Shown: piece after piece, positions 1 through 9,028 of the stretch | Numbering within the stretch: the first letter of the stretch is position 1 | How the letters are laid out: each line of letters opens with the position of its first letter | DNA from: Bacteroidales bacterium | GTDB taxonomy: Bacteria > Bacteroidota > Bacteroidia > Bacteroidales > M50B96 | Direction of reading: 5' to 3' | Assembly (NCBI GenBank): GCA_021740905.1 | Contig: JAIOYV010000009.1 | Location: 43,134-107,133 of the forward strand | Length of the DNA stretch: 64,000 nucleotides | Notes under the pieces: generated by a model | What the model saw: the letters and a program-made list of their open reading frames with translations, nothing else | The model's database searches: none | Told to the model about the DNA's origin: nothing | Made by a program: the position numbers and the translations under genes

Positions 1-2560
1 AGCACCACCGGCCAGGTTATAATTTCCGTTTATGGTAAGGCAGCCTGGGGATGCGCCAGGGTTGAGGATGCCACCATTGGCGGTGACATTTCCGTTAATG
101 GAGCCGGAACCTTTTAGTAGACCTCCTTCGACGTACAATCCGCTGGTTACACTTAGTGTAATGTCATTTATGAAAGTACCATTTATGATGTCAACTCTTT
201 TAAAGGTCTCATTATTCGCAATATTTGCGGTGTAGCTATTGTCCGTTTTGTTAATGGCAAGGTACCATTGCGATCCGGCTGCAGGTCCTGTATACGACCC
301 ATTTGCAGAACCGCCCAAAATGATATAGGCTGTTCCATTAATATTATTGTCTGTTGATGTTACGTCACCATGTACTTCAATCCCTCCATAAGTGCCCATT
401 GCCGCATCTTTATTAATTGCCGCTACACTGGTTATGGTAAGGTTGCTGTTTACAACCAGATTTTGGTTTTGGAGTGTTATGTTTGAGCCTGTGTTAATTT
501 CAAGGTTATCAATGCTTCCTGAAAAATCGACAGTTCCTGCATCGTTAAACACAAGCTTGCTACCTCCTGGACACTCGATCCTTGGGCCCGTACCGGTAAG
601 TGAAAATGCACCGTTCCAGTATTTGTTCAAATTCATATCGGTTGAAAGGATTACATTGAATGTTCCCTTACTTATGTGCAGGTTGTGCAAACTACCGGTA
701 CCACTTAGGTTTTGAGTGGCTGTGGTGTTGGTCATACGGATGTAGCAATTTCCGTCCATATCGACATCGTTGGAGATGACATTCCCTTTTACATCAATGC
801 CATCGTTATCGCTTGTAGCAATTGATTCATTTATAGTTGTGGCATTCTGAATCAACAAATCATTGTTCACCATTAGGTTTTGATCGTAAACAGTCAGGCT
901 GATACCCCCGTCAACTTTTACATTGTCAACACTTCCTGAGTAATAAACCCGCCCAACATTGTCATTAAATATGAGGTAACTTCCATTGGTGTTTTCAATC
1001 CTGGGGCCAGGGCCGCGTAATTCAAAGTATCCATTGGCATCCATTTTTAAGGTAAAATCGGATGGTACAACCACATTATGTGTACCCTTGTCGACATACA
1101 AAAGGTGCAAAGCACCGGTACCGCTCAACGTCTGGCTGGCTGTGGTATTTGTCATACGGATAAAGGCCGATCCCTGAATACTTGCATCATTCGACATCAC
1201 ATTACCTTTTACATCAATACCATCGTAAGTACCCATCGCTGCATCTTTATTAATTGCCGCTACACTGGTTATGGTAAGGTCGTTGTTTACAACCAAATTC
1301 TGGTTTTCTATGTTGATGTTTGAGCCAGTATTAATTTCAAGGTTGTCGATATTTCCTGAAAAATCGACAGTCCCCGCATCATAGAACACAAGTTTGCTGC
1401 CCCCCGTACATTCAATCCTTGGTCCTGTGCCGGTAAGCGAAAAGGACCCATTCCAATATTTATTTAAATTCATATCGGTAGAAAGGATTACATTAAATGT
1501 ACCTTTGCTAATGTAAAAATTGTGCAAACTACCTGTGCCACTTAGGTTTTGTGTGGCTGTGGTGTTGGTCATACGGATGTAACAGTTCCCGTCCATATCG
1601 GCATCGTTTGAGATTACATCCCCTTTTACATCTATCCCGTCATTATCATTTGTAGCAATTGATTCGTTTATCGTAGTCGCATTCTGGATCAGCAAATCGT
1701 TGTTCACCTGTAAGTTCTGATCATAAACTGTCAGGCTTATACCTCCGTCAATCTTTACGTTGTCGATAGTTCCGGAATAATACACACGTCCTGTATTGTC
1801 ATTAAAAATAAGGTAACTCCCATTCGTGTTTTCAATCCTTGGGCCAGGACCATGCAATTCAAAATAGCCATTGGCATCCATTTTTAAAGTAAAATCGGAA
1901 GGTACTACCACATTGTGTGTACCCTTGTCGACATACAAAAGGTGCAAGGCACCGGTACCACTGAGAGTCTGGCTGGCCGTAGTGTTTGTCATCCGGATAA
2001 AGGCCGATCCGAGAAGGCTTGCATCATTCGATGTCACATTTCCTTTTACATCAATGCCATCGTTGTCGTTTACAGCAATTGATTCGTTTATAGTTGTGAC
2101 ATTCTGAATCAACAAATCGTTGTTCACCATAAGGTTTTGATCGTAAATAGTCAGGCTGATACCTCCGTCAATCTTTAGGTTGTCGATAGTCCCGGAGTAA
2201 TATACCCCTCCTACATTGTCATTAAATATGAGGTAACTTCCATTGGTGTTTTCGATCCTGGGGCCAGGTCCTCGTAATTCAAAGGCTCCATTGGCACTCA
2301 TCTTTAAAGTGAAATCGGAAGGTACAACCACATTGTGTGTACCCTTGTCGACATACAATTTGTGCAGGACGCCGGTACCACTGAGGGTCTGGCTGGCCGT
2401 AGTGTTTGTCATCCGGATAAAGGCCGATCCGAGAAGGCTTGCATCATTCGATGTCACATTTCCTTTTACATCAATGCCATCGTTGTCGTTTGTGGCAATA
2501 TTTTCGTTGATGGCCGACACATTGCTATTAATCAGCAAATCGTTGTTCACTGTCAGGTTT
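1..2560. repeat. Tandem ~420-bp in-frame coding repeats (at least six units)
   Basis: The segment encoding IDVKGN recurs at about 366, 790, 1205, 1625, 2045 and 2465, giving a period close to 420 bp (140 codons). Roughly 100 nt around 1979-2075 and 2399-2495 are identical at an offset of exactly 420. Units come in two subtypes. One carries NDNDG before IDVKGN; the other, at ~385 and ~1226, carries AAMGTYDG and repeats at ~841 bp. The last units therefore form a higher-order A+B doublet. Confidence 0.9.
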
Positions 2561-2997
2561 TGACCAGAAATTGTAATACTTCCAAGGCTTATGGAAAGGT
2601 CGTACAAAGCGGACATGCTGTTCACAGTTACGTTCCCGTTTAGGACAACTGATCCTGTTCCAGCATTAAAGCCGGTGATACTGGCCACACTAAAACCACT
2701 GGTTACAGTGAGGGCGTTGGTGCCCAGGCTTACTACACCAGTGTAAAGTACATCAACGGTGAAGCTTTTAATACCATAGTTCCCATCAATACTACAATTA
2801 GCCACCGATGTAGCATCGAACACCACATCATCGGCAGTGCCAGGTAGAACATCGCCCGACCAGTTTGTGGGCGTGCTCCAGAGTCCGTCTCCACTGCTAT
2901 TGTCCCAGGCAATGGTTGCCGCATTGGCAGATATGCCAAGGGCCCAAATCACACCAAGTAGAAGCACAAACCGGAATAAGTAATTTTTCGTTTTCAT
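1..2997 (-). CDS. Giant repeat-built exported surface protein, C-terminus beyond window
   Basis: An open frame runs leftward from ATG at 2997 to the window edge: 999 codons without a stop, so the C-terminus is missing. The start MKTKNYLFRFVLLLGVIWAL followed by small residues is a signal peptide. After a ~140-residue unique N-terminal part (WDNSSGDGLWST, DDVVFDATS), the rest consists of ~140-residue units with the anchors NNDLLI, DNDGIDVKGNV, GSAFIRMTNTTASQTLSGTG, LYVDKGTHNV and GPRIE. The units are rich in N, T, G, V and D, as expected of a beta-helix or filamentous adhesin-like fold. I do not recognise a named family. A T9SS sorting tail may lie outside the window but cannot be seen. The rightward short ORFs inside this interval are artefacts of the repeats. 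Confidence 0.85.
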   Translation of the reverse strand, partial: MKTKNYLFRFVLLLGVIWALGISANAATIAWDNSSGDGLWSTPTNWSGDVLPGTADDVVFDATSVANCSIDGNYGIKSFTVDVLYTGVVSLGTNALTVTSGFSVASITGFNAGTGSVVLNGNVTVNSMSALYDLSISLGSITISGQNLTVNNDLLINSNVSAINENIATNDNDGIDVKGNVTSNDASLLGSAFIRMTNTTASQTLSGTGVLHKLYVDKGTHNVVVPSDFTLKMSANGAFELRGPGPRIENTNGSYLIFNDNVGGVYYSGTIDNLKIDGGISLTIYDQNLMVNNDLLIQNVTTINESIAVNDNDGIDVKGNVTSNDASLLGSAFIRMTNTTASQTLSGTGALHLLYVDKGTHNVVVPSDFTLKMDANGYFELHGPGPRIENTNGSYLIFNDNTGRVYYSGTIDNVKIDGGISLTVYDQNLQVNNDLLIQNATTINESIATNDNDGIDVKGDVISNDADMDGNCYIRMTNTTATQNLSGTGSLHNFYISKGTFNVILSTDMNLNKYWNGSFSLTGTGPRIECTGGSKLVFYDAGTVDFSGNIDNLEINTGSNINIENQNLVVNNDLTITSVAAINKDAAMGTYDGIDVKGNVMSNDASIQGSAFIRMTNTTASQTLSGTGALHLLYVDKGTHNVVVPSDFTLKMDANGYFELRGPGPRIENTNGSYLIFNDNVGRVYYSGSVDNVKVDGGISLTVYDQNLMVNNDLLIQNATTINESIATSDNDGIDVKGNVISNDVDMDGNCYIRMTNTTATQNLSGTGSLHNLHISKGTFNVILSTDMNLNKYWNGAFSLTGTGPRIECPGGSKLVFNDAGTVDFSGSIDNLEINTGSNITLQNQNLVVNSNLTITSVAAINKDAAMGTYGGIEVHGDVTSTDNNINGTAYIILGGSANGSYTGPAAGSQWYLAINKTDNSYTANIANNETFKRVDIINGTFINDITLSVTSGLYVEGGLLKGSGSINGNVTANGGILNPGASPGCLTINGNYNLAGGA

Positions 2998-3082
2998 ATT
3001 GAAATATTTAATTATTATTTTTTTATTGTCTAAAATCGCTGTCTCGAAAACTCTCTGATTCAACCAGGAATTCCTTCGTGTG

Positions 3083-3114
3083 CAAAGCTATTTTTCGATC
3101 CGTTAGCACACTAA
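3083..3114 (-). promoter_or_regulatory. Bacteroidota-type promoter for the repeat surface protein
   Basis: On the minus strand the -7 element TAGCTTTG (3090-3083) fits TAnnTTTG exactly. A weaker -33 candidate TTAG (3114-3111) lies 20 nt upstream. This predicts a start near 3076 and a leader of about 80 nt. The rest of the 306-bp divergent spacer 2998-3303 is AT-rich. Towards the 3304 gene it holds only a weak TATCTTGC box near 3252. Confidence 0.5.
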
Positions 3115-3303
3115 ATGATATGTTCCAAAATCACACTCGTATGTTCCAAAAGTGTGAAAAGCGAGTGTTTCTGGGTGTTTTTGGAGGGAACTAAAAGGAA
3201 GATTGCTGATAAATATGAATCTTACGAATAGTATCCTGTACTTGAATTTTGCCTATCTTGCCCTGCAAATTAATAGGTTTTACTGATAGGAGAAATATTC
3301 GAA

Positions 3304-4767
3304 ATGAAACGATTTATATTCTTGTTAAGCTTTATGTCCATAGCATTTTGGATTCAGTCTCAAACCATTGTAGTCAACGAGTTCCTGGCATCGAACAATG
3401 CCGACATCAACGACAATTATGGTGAGTTTGAGGACTGGATCGAGATTTACAATCCATCCAGCACGCCTTATAATATTGGGGGTTTGTTTTTCACCGACAA
3501 CCTTAGTGTTCCCCAGAAATACCAAATTCCGGTCGGTAACGATTCGACTATCATCCCGGCAGGTGGCTATCTTGTGCTTTTTGCCGATAACGACACGGAG
3601 CAAGGAGTTTTGCACCTTGATTTTAAACTATCGACCGGTGGTGAGCAAATCGGCATTTTCGATGGACTGGGCAATCCCATCGACACACTTACTTACCCTC
3701 CCCAAAATACAGATGTTTCGTACGGAAGAAGCCCTGATGGTTCGGGCAACTGGGTGTATTTTGCACAAACCACACCGGGTGCTTCCAATCTTGTCAATTA
3801 CCTGACTCCCTCGATAGTCTTGTATAATTTTCCACATACTTCGGGGTCGAATCTTGTTGTTGACATTATGGCCAATATAAGCTGGACAGTAACCAACCCG
3901 GTAAGCTGGCTGAGTGTATCGCCCATGTCGGGTAGCAACAATGGCCAGATTACCATTTCGGTTACTGAAGCAAATCCAGATAATACAAGTCGAACAGGGG
4001 TTGTCACCTTAAGTGGCACTTTGGTAAACGACCAGGAAATTACCCTCGTGCAGTTTGGTTTGCCCGATTTCCCCAATATTGTGATCAACGAGATAATGGC
4101 TGACAACACCATGACAGCTGCCGACAATCATGGTGAGTTTGAGGATTGGATCGAGATTTACAACCAGGGAACTAGCCCTGTCAATATTGGCAACCTCTAT
4201 GTGACAGACAATTTAAGTGACCCCACAAAATATCAGATCCCAAACACATACCCCGATTCAACCACCATTCCTCCGGGTGGTTTTCTTTTGCTTTGGGCCG
4301 ACAACGACCCGGAACAGGGAGTCCTGCATCTCGAATTTGGCCTCAACAATGCCGGCGAGCAGGTGGGGATTTTCTACTCCCAATTTTCGCCCATCGATAC
4401 TTTTTCGTACGGTCAGCAACAAGTCGACACATCGTATGGACGTGCCTGGGACGGTGCCAGTACCTGGATGTTATTCTCGGAACCAACACCCGGTTATACG
4501 AATGCCATGTCCATTTCAGAGGTGGCGAAACATGCCATAAAATGTTATCCAAATCCTTGCAGCGATAGATTATGGTTCGATAGTGGAAATCCCGGGATAA
4601 GCGAGGTGTGGTTGTTTTCTTCGGAAGGCAAAGCTGAAATCCAAAAATCTATCTATGGTGAGAAGAACAGCTTGGATATTGGTTTCCTGCCTTCGGGTTT
4701 GTATTTTTTGAAACTGATTACGGATGATGGGGTCTATTTTCAAAAGATCATGAAAAACAAAAAGTAA
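3304..4767 (+). CDS. T9SS-secreted protein with two lamin-tail domains
   Basis: 487 residues. Signal peptide at residues 1-19 (FIFLLSFMSIAFWIQS, cleavage near Q-T-I). Two lamin-tail (LTD) domains at roughly residues 22-165 and 258-400 are near duplicates: VNEFLASNN / INEIMADN, then GEFEDWIEIYN, then PGASN / PGYTN. Between them lies a BACON-like Ig domain (WTVTNPVSWLSVSPMSGSNN, residues ~195-250). The last ~80 residues (CYPNPCSDRLWF, LPSGLYFLKL, QKIMKNKK) are a type A T9SS sorting tail, so the product should be exported through the outer membrane and anchored or released. LTD domains are known on extracellular nucleases and adhesins, but no catalytic domain is present. The start codon sits just after GATAGGAG. 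Confidence 0.85.
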   Translation: MKRFIFLLSFMSIAFWIQSQTIVVNEFLASNNADINDNYGEFEDWIEIYNPSSTPYNIGGLFFTDNLSVPQKYQIPVGNDSTIIPAGGYLVLFADNDTEQGVLHLDFKLSTGGEQIGIFDGLGNPIDTLTYPPQNTDVSYGRSPDGSGNWVYFAQTTPGASNLVNYLTPSIVLYNFPHTSGSNLVVDIMANISWTVTNPVSWLSVSPMSGSNNGQITISVTEANPDNTSRTGVVTLSGTLVNDQEITLVQFGLPDFPNIVINEIMADNTMTAADNHGEFEDWIEIYNQGTSPVNIGNLYVTDNLSDPTKYQIPNTYPDSTTIPPGGFLLLWADNDPEQGVLHLEFGLNNAGEQVGIFYSQFSPIDTFSYGQQQVDTSYGRAWDGASTWMLFSEPTPGYTNAMSISEVAKHAIKCYPNPCSDRLWFDSGNPGISEVWLFSSEGKAEIQKSIYGEKNSLDIGFLPSGLYFLKLITDDGVYFQKIMKNKK

Positions 4768-4810
4768 GAACGCGACAATATCTCAATCCCGAAAAATCAT
4801 AAAAAACATA

Positions 4811-4912
4811 AGGGAACCACTGAGGCACTGAGGCCACTAAGGTACACTAAGAGCTAATTGAAACGACTATTTTCTGAATACATATTAGTGTCCTCTGGGT
4901 CTTAGTGGTTAA
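4811..4912. repeat. Imperfect inverted repeat, CACTAAG family
   Basis: The left arm (4815-4853, words CCACTGAGGCACTGAGG and CACTAAGGTACACTAAG) and the right arm (4882-4911, TTAGTGTCCTCTGGG then TCTTAGTGGTTA) are reverse-complement related with mismatches around a ~28-nt loop. This looks like a dispersed palindromic spacer element between the T9SS gene and dnaN. Confidence 0.6.
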
Positions 4913-4983
4913 AATCAATAACAAAGGCCTTCTGCTAATTTTTTTGCATTTACTTTGCACCCCTAAATATGAAAGATTTTTCG

Positions 4984-4991
4984 TATGTTTG
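4984..4991 (+). promoter_or_regulatory. Putative -7 element for dnaN
   Basis: TATGTTTG matches TAnnTTTG and would place the transcript start about 50 nt ahead of the dnaN ATG. A second near-match (TTACTTTG, 4950-4957) lies further upstream. No TTG is found at the usual distance, so confidence is low. Confidence 0.3.
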
Positions 4992-5047
4992 TTTGCGAAA
5001 AACAAAGATGTTAAACGATTAATAATTAACCAATAAATATAAAACAG

Positions 5048-6178
5048 ATGAAATTTGTAATTTCCAGTGGCGAATTGTTCAAGCACCTGCAAGCCATAGG
5101 TAAAGTAATAAGTTCGAAAAACACTTTGCCAATCCTCGATAACTATCTGTTTCAATTGGAAGAGAATGTTTTGACCATTACAGCTTCCGATCTTGAAACA
5201 ACACTGATCACAACCATGATGCTAGAAGAACCCGTAGGTAGTGGAAGTATTGCCCTGGATGCAAAACGGTTGAACGAGATTCTGAAAGAATTTCCTGAGC
5301 AACCACTCACTTTTGAGATAAACAACGACAACTTTAAAGTAGAATTGAAGTCGGACAAAGGGGAATATGCCATTATGGGCCAAAACGCCGAAGACTTTCC
5401 TCAGCTGCCCGACGTAAACGAAGAGAAGGCTTTTAGGGCTAACCTGAGTAGCGATGTGCTGAACCAAGGGGTAAGCAAAACCTTGTTTGCTACTGCCGAC
5501 GATGAACTTCGCCCCGTAATGAATGGTATCTTTATTGAAATATCCAGCGACAATGTGATTTTTGTGGCTTCCGATTCGCACAAACTGGTTCGCTATACAC
5601 GCACCGATTTTACTGCCGATGCGAGTGCGTCGCTAATCCTTCCGAAAAAACCAGCTTCGCTTCTACGGAACATCATCCCAAAAGAAGCAGGCACGGTGGA
5701 ATTCGAATTCGACGATAAAAATGCTTTTTTCACAATGAGTGGTTACAAGTTGATTTGCCGCCTGACCGAAGGAAAATACCCAAGCTACAATTCGGTGATC
5801 CCAAGCGATAACCCAAATAAATTAATTATCGACAGGCTTGAGTTTTACAATTGCCTAAAAAGGGTATCGGTGTTTTCGAACCAAGCCAGTTATTTGATTA
5901 AAGTGGCTGTTTCGAACAATCAGGTTATCGTGTCGGCGCAGGATATCGACTATTCCATCTCGGGTGTCGAAACCTTGCCTTGCCAGTACGACGGAGATGA
6001 TATGGAAATAGGTTTCAAATCGATTTTCCTGATCGAAATCCTGGCCAATCTTTCAACTCCCGACATTATACTCGAAATGTCCGATCCATCGAGGGCCGGT
6101 TTATTGTTCCCATTCGAGGGCGAAAACGAGAACGAAGATGTACTAATGTTGATAATGCCAATGATGATCAATAACTAA
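5048..6178 (+). CDS. dnaN: DNA polymerase III beta subunit (sliding clamp)
   Basis: 376 residues, the full length expected of the clamp. The N-terminus MKFVISSGELFKHLQAIGKV with NTLPILDNYLF and ITASDLETTL is characteristic. All three clamp folds are present, and the C-terminus ends in the conserved position-and-motif pattern (ENEDVLMLIMPMMINN, equivalent to the MPMRL tail). It forms the dimeric ring that tethers DNA polymerase III and binds repair proteins through its hydrophobic cleft. A terminator separates it from the downstream exonuclease gene; no dnaA or recF is adjacent. Confidence 0.97.
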   Translation: MKFVISSGELFKHLQAIGKVISSKNTLPILDNYLFQLEENVLTITASDLETTLITTMMLEEPVGSGSIALDAKRLNEILKEFPEQPLTFEINNDNFKVELKSDKGEYAIMGQNAEDFPQLPDVNEEKAFRANLSSDVLNQGVSKTLFATADDELRPVMNGIFIEISSDNVIFVASDSHKLVRYTRTDFTADASASLILPKKPASLLRNIIPKEAGTVEFEFDDKNAFFTMSGYKLICRLTEGKYPSYNSVIPSDNPNKLIIDRLEFYNCLKRVSVFSNQASYLIKVAVSNNQVIVSAQDIDYSISGVETLPCQYDGDDMEIGFKSIFLIEILANLSTPDIILEMSDPSRAGLLFPFEGENENEDVLMLIMPMMINN

Positions 6179-6213
6179 TTTTTTGTGTGAAAACGCAAAA
6201 TCAAAATTTTAAC

Positions 6214-6241
6214 TGCCGGGTAAAATCCGGCAATTTTTTTT
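6214..6241 (+). terminator. Rho-independent terminator after dnaN
   Basis: Stem TGCCGG (6214-6219) pairs with CCGGCA (6227-6232) around a 7-nt loop, followed by AA and an eight-T run. It lies 35 nt after the dnaN stop and directly ahead of the next ATG. Confidence 0.8.
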
Positions 6242-6247
6242 AATAAT

Positions 6248-7018
6248 ATGGATCTTAACCTAAAGAAGCCTTTAGCATTTTTCGATCTTGAAACCACCGG
6301 AATAAATATTGTGAGCGACCGTATCGTGGAAATTTCCATTTTAAAGGTGCACCCGAATGGCAATCAGGAAACAAAAACCTACAGGGTAAACCCAACTGTT
6401 CCAATTCCTGATAAAGTTTCCAAAATACATGGTATCTATGATCAGGATGTGGCAGACAAACCGCCTTTCAAGGATATTGCCCGTGAAATTGCCGCCTTTC
6501 TCGATGGTTGCGATTTGGCCGGGTACAACTCGAATATGTTCGACGTTCCACTTCTGGCCGAGGAGTTCATCCGGGCCGAAGTAGATTTCGACATGAAAAA
6601 GCGCAGGCTGGTCGATGTACAGGTCATTTTTCATAAAATGGAACAACGCACCCTGGGCGCAGCCTATCAGTTTTTCTGTGGAAAAAGCCTCGAAAATGCC
6701 CACTCGGCCGAGGCCGATACCACAGCTACATTCGAGGTGTTGAAAGCCCAGCTCGACCGTTACGAAAACCTGCAAAACGACATGGATTACCTGGCCGGGT
6801 TTTCGAGCCATAACAAGAATGCAGACTTTGCAGGCCGTATTGTTTTCAACAGCAAAGGCGAAGAGATTATTAATTTTGGAAAGCATAAAGGCAAAAAAGT
6901 GGAAGAGGTTTTCGAAAAAGAACCCAGCTATTACAACTGGATGATGGAAGGGGATTTTCCTCTTTACACCAAAAAAGTATTGACCAGCATAAAATTGAGG
7001 AAGTTTAATCAGAAGTAG
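6248..7018 (+). CDS. DnaQ-like 3'-5' exonuclease (DEDDh family)
   Basis: 256 residues. Exonuclease domain at residues 1-175. ExoI motif FFDLETTG gives the first acidic pair, ExoII is YNSNMFDVPLL, and ExoIII is HSAEADTTA with the catalytic His and Asp. It therefore belongs to the DEDDh superfamily with the DNA polymerase III epsilon subunit. The C-terminal ~60 residues (FGKHKGKKVEEV, YYNWMMEGDFP) form the small module found after such exonucleases (exodeoxyribonuclease X-like/DUF3820 type). It probably trims 3' ends in replication or repair. Position after dnaN fits that role, although a terminator intervenes, so it is likely transcribed from its own promoter. Confidence 0.9.
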   Translation: MDLNLKKPLAFFDLETTGINIVSDRIVEISILKVHPNGNQETKTYRVNPTVPIPDKVSKIHGIYDQDVADKPPFKDIAREIAAFLDGCDLAGYNSNMFDVPLLAEEFIRAEVDFDMKKRRLVDVQVIFHKMEQRTLGAAYQFFCGKSLENAHSAEADTTATFEVLKAQLDRYENLQNDMDYLAGFSSHNKNADFAGRIVFNSKGEEIINFGKHKGKKVEEVFEKEPSYYNWMMEGDFPLYTKKVLTSIKLRKFNQK

Positions 7019-7052
7019 TACTTTTGAAAAGAAATAATTAATAAATGAAAAT

Positions 7053-7922
7053 ATGAAAACAAATACCATACTTTTAGTACTGACAGCTATGCTTTCATTT
7101 GCATTTAAAAGCGATAAACCTGCCTACATGCTTTATACAAAAGATGGCAAAGAGGTTAAATTTGAAAAAATGATCAATGAACTAAAAGATGCAGATGTGG
7201 TCTTTTTTGGCGAGCAACATAACAACCCTATTGCACACTGGCTGCAGTTCGAATTGACCAAATCACTTTATGACCTTAAAAAAGAAAAGTTACAGTTGGG
7301 AGCGGAAATGTTCGAAACAGACAACCAACTTATCCTCGACGAATACCTGGACGGAATTATCTCAGAAAAGAAATTTGAAGCCGAGGCTCGCTTGTGGCCA
7401 AATTATCAAACCGATTATAAGCCACTGGTCAATTTTGCAAAGGAACATCAACTTACATTTGTTGCTAGTAATATTCCAAGAAGATATGCTTCACTTGTTT
7501 TTACAGATGGTCTGGAAGGTCTTGATAAATTGAGCGACGAAGCAAAAAAGTATGTTGCAGAATTACCTATAAAGTATAACCCTGAACTTGATTGCTATAA
7601 AAACATGTTAGGGACTTCTGAATCTTCACCGATGCACCAATCTGACAACCTTCCAAAAGCACAAGCTGTGAAGGATGCTACTATGGCCCAATCTATATTA
7701 AAATACTGGAAGGATGGACAATTGTTTTTACATTTCAACGGATCCTATCATTCCGATAACCATGAAAGCATACTTTGGTATTTGAAGCAAGCAAACCCGA
7801 AGTTGAAAATTATGACCATTACTACTGTTGAACAGGAAAACGTCGAAGAACTTGCTGATGACGAAAAGGGCGTGGCCGATTATATCATTTGTGTCCCTGA
7901 AACTATGACAAAAACCCGATAG
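7053..7922 (+). CDS. ChaN-family haem-binding exported protein
   Basis: 289 residues. N-terminal hydrophobic export signal (residues 1-18, TILLVLTAMLSFAFKS). The body has the ChaN/DUF399 signature: DADVVFFGEQHNNPIAHWLQ near residue 50, LGAEMFETDNQ, and a C-terminal HFNGSYHSDNH that carries candidate haem or metal ligands. ChaN homologues are membrane-associated haem-binding proteins linked to iron uptake (family knowledge). No TonB or ferric-uptake gene is adjacent, so a specific pathway cannot be assigned. Thirty-four nt separate it from the exonuclease gene, so the two may be co-transcribed. Confidence 0.8.
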   Translation: MKTNTILLVLTAMLSFAFKSDKPAYMLYTKDGKEVKFEKMINELKDADVVFFGEQHNNPIAHWLQFELTKSLYDLKKEKLQLGAEMFETDNQLILDEYLDGIISEKKFEAEARLWPNYQTDYKPLVNFAKEHQLTFVASNIPRRYASLVFTDGLEGLDKLSDEAKKYVAELPIKYNPELDCYKNMLGTSESSPMHQSDNLPKAQAVKDATMAQSILKYWKDGQLFLHFNGSYHSDNHESILWYLKQANPKLKIMTITTVEQENVEELADDEKGVADYIICVPETMTKTR

Positions 7923-8140
7923 ACCGGGATTCAACATAGATGAGTGAATGGGAATATTGAAATTTCAGGAATGAAAAAATATCATTGCTTCAGATTGGGA
8001 GATGGGCGTTTTCAGGAAAAACGAATTGCTAAATTTCTTTAATATCGAATTTGTGCGCCTTGCACCATTCCATTATACATCAAACCTAGCCTCATAATGT
8101 GGATGTTATTCTATGCTGCATAAAACCACAATACAATAAA

Positions 8141-8176
8141 AAAACTCCTTGGTAAATCCCAAGGAGTTTTTTTATT
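8141..8176. terminator. Bidirectional terminator between chaN-like and c554-like genes
   Basis: The arms AAACTCCTTG (8143-8152) and CAAGGAGTTT (8161-8170) form a perfect 10-bp stem with an 8-nt loop. An A-tract on the left and a T-tract on the right let it work on both strands. It lies 20 nt past the end of the leftward cytochrome gene. Confidence 0.85.
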
Positions 8177-8196
8177 GTATTTAGTTTTTCTGTAAT

Positions 8197-8727
8197 CTAT
8201 TTGCCAGCTGGATTTGGATGAGCAATTTTTTTGCTGTATTCAGCATAATTAAATGGCTTGTGAAAAGGATTCTTCTCATTGTGACATGATTCACACAACT
8301 TCTGATCAGGAACAATTAGCCCGTTTGCCAATGATTTTGCATGATCTTGCATAATCGCTTTGGATTTGTAAGCACTACCGGGACCATGACAGCTTTCGCA
8401 TGATACGCCTTCATCACTTTTTACACCAATATTCTTACTTGCATCAATACTCCCGGCAGTAGAATGACATTTGATACATTTAGCATCAGTTGTCGGATCT
8501 GCGATGCCATTTGCTTTGGCATACTCCATAGATTTTTCATTACTAAGGGATTTCATTGCATTCGCATGAGGACCTTCTGCCCATTTTTTGTACTGTTCGC
8601 CTGTGGCTGCCTTGTTGTGGCACATTTTACATTTCGCAGCTCCAATGTACTCAAAGTCCTGCGCGATTAAGGAACTTCCTGCAAAAATAACCAGGCCAAT
8701 TACCAAGATTAAATTCTTTTTTAACAT
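8197..8727 (-). CDS. Periplasmic tetrahaem cytochrome c554-like protein
   Basis: 176 residues. Signal peptide at residues 1-22 (LILVIGLVIFAGSSLIAQ). Four haem c attachment motifs: CKMCH (33-37), CIKCH (84-88), CESCH (110-114) and CESCH (145-149). The start of the mature chain (YIGAAKCKMCH, GEQYKKWAEGPHANAM) is typical of the cytochrome c554/c-prime family. It should be a soluble periplasmic electron carrier. It is transcribed divergently from the 19-haem cytochrome 301 bp away, which makes a donor-acceptor relationship plausible but unproven. Confidence 0.9.
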   Translation of the reverse strand: MLKKNLILVIGLVIFAGSSLIAQDFEYIGAAKCKMCHNKAATGEQYKKWAEGPHANAMKSLSNEKSMEYAKANGIADPTTDAKCIKCHSTAGSIDASKNIGVKSDEGVSCESCHGPGSAYKSKAIMQDHAKSLANGLIVPDQKLCESCHNEKNPFHKPFNYAEYSKKIAHPNPAGK

Positions 8728-9028
8728 AAGTGTCTAATTTTAAATTAATACCAATTTATTTCACCTCAAAACTTGCTTTTTACAGACAATAATTGCGCCT
8801 AAAATTACTATTTGTATTCGATAACTCAATACTAGTAATATATATTTTTTTTGATTTCTCTTGGTGAAAAAGGGTGCTCAAAGTCCAATGTGTCTGAAAT
8901 AGAACCAATTTATTATAGCTGTTATCTAAAAGAGCTATCTCTATTTTAGAATCTATATAAATAAATAGGCATATATCTAAATTTATAACTTAATGTATAA
9001 TTTAGCCGAACAATAAATAATTTAACAA
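8728..9028. other. AT-rich divergent spacer between cytochrome genes
   Basis: 301 bp with no ORF. Very AT-rich, with several TAATTTTA/TATAATTTA stretches, but neither side shows a complete TTG plus TAnnTTTG pair. It presumably holds both divergent promoters. No palindromic operator of convincing length was seen. Confidence 0.4.

Noticed and set aside
986..2643. Several rightward ORFs of 60-106 codons inside the first gene
   Set aside because: They repeat with the 420-bp units and are the antisense shadow of the real leftward gene.
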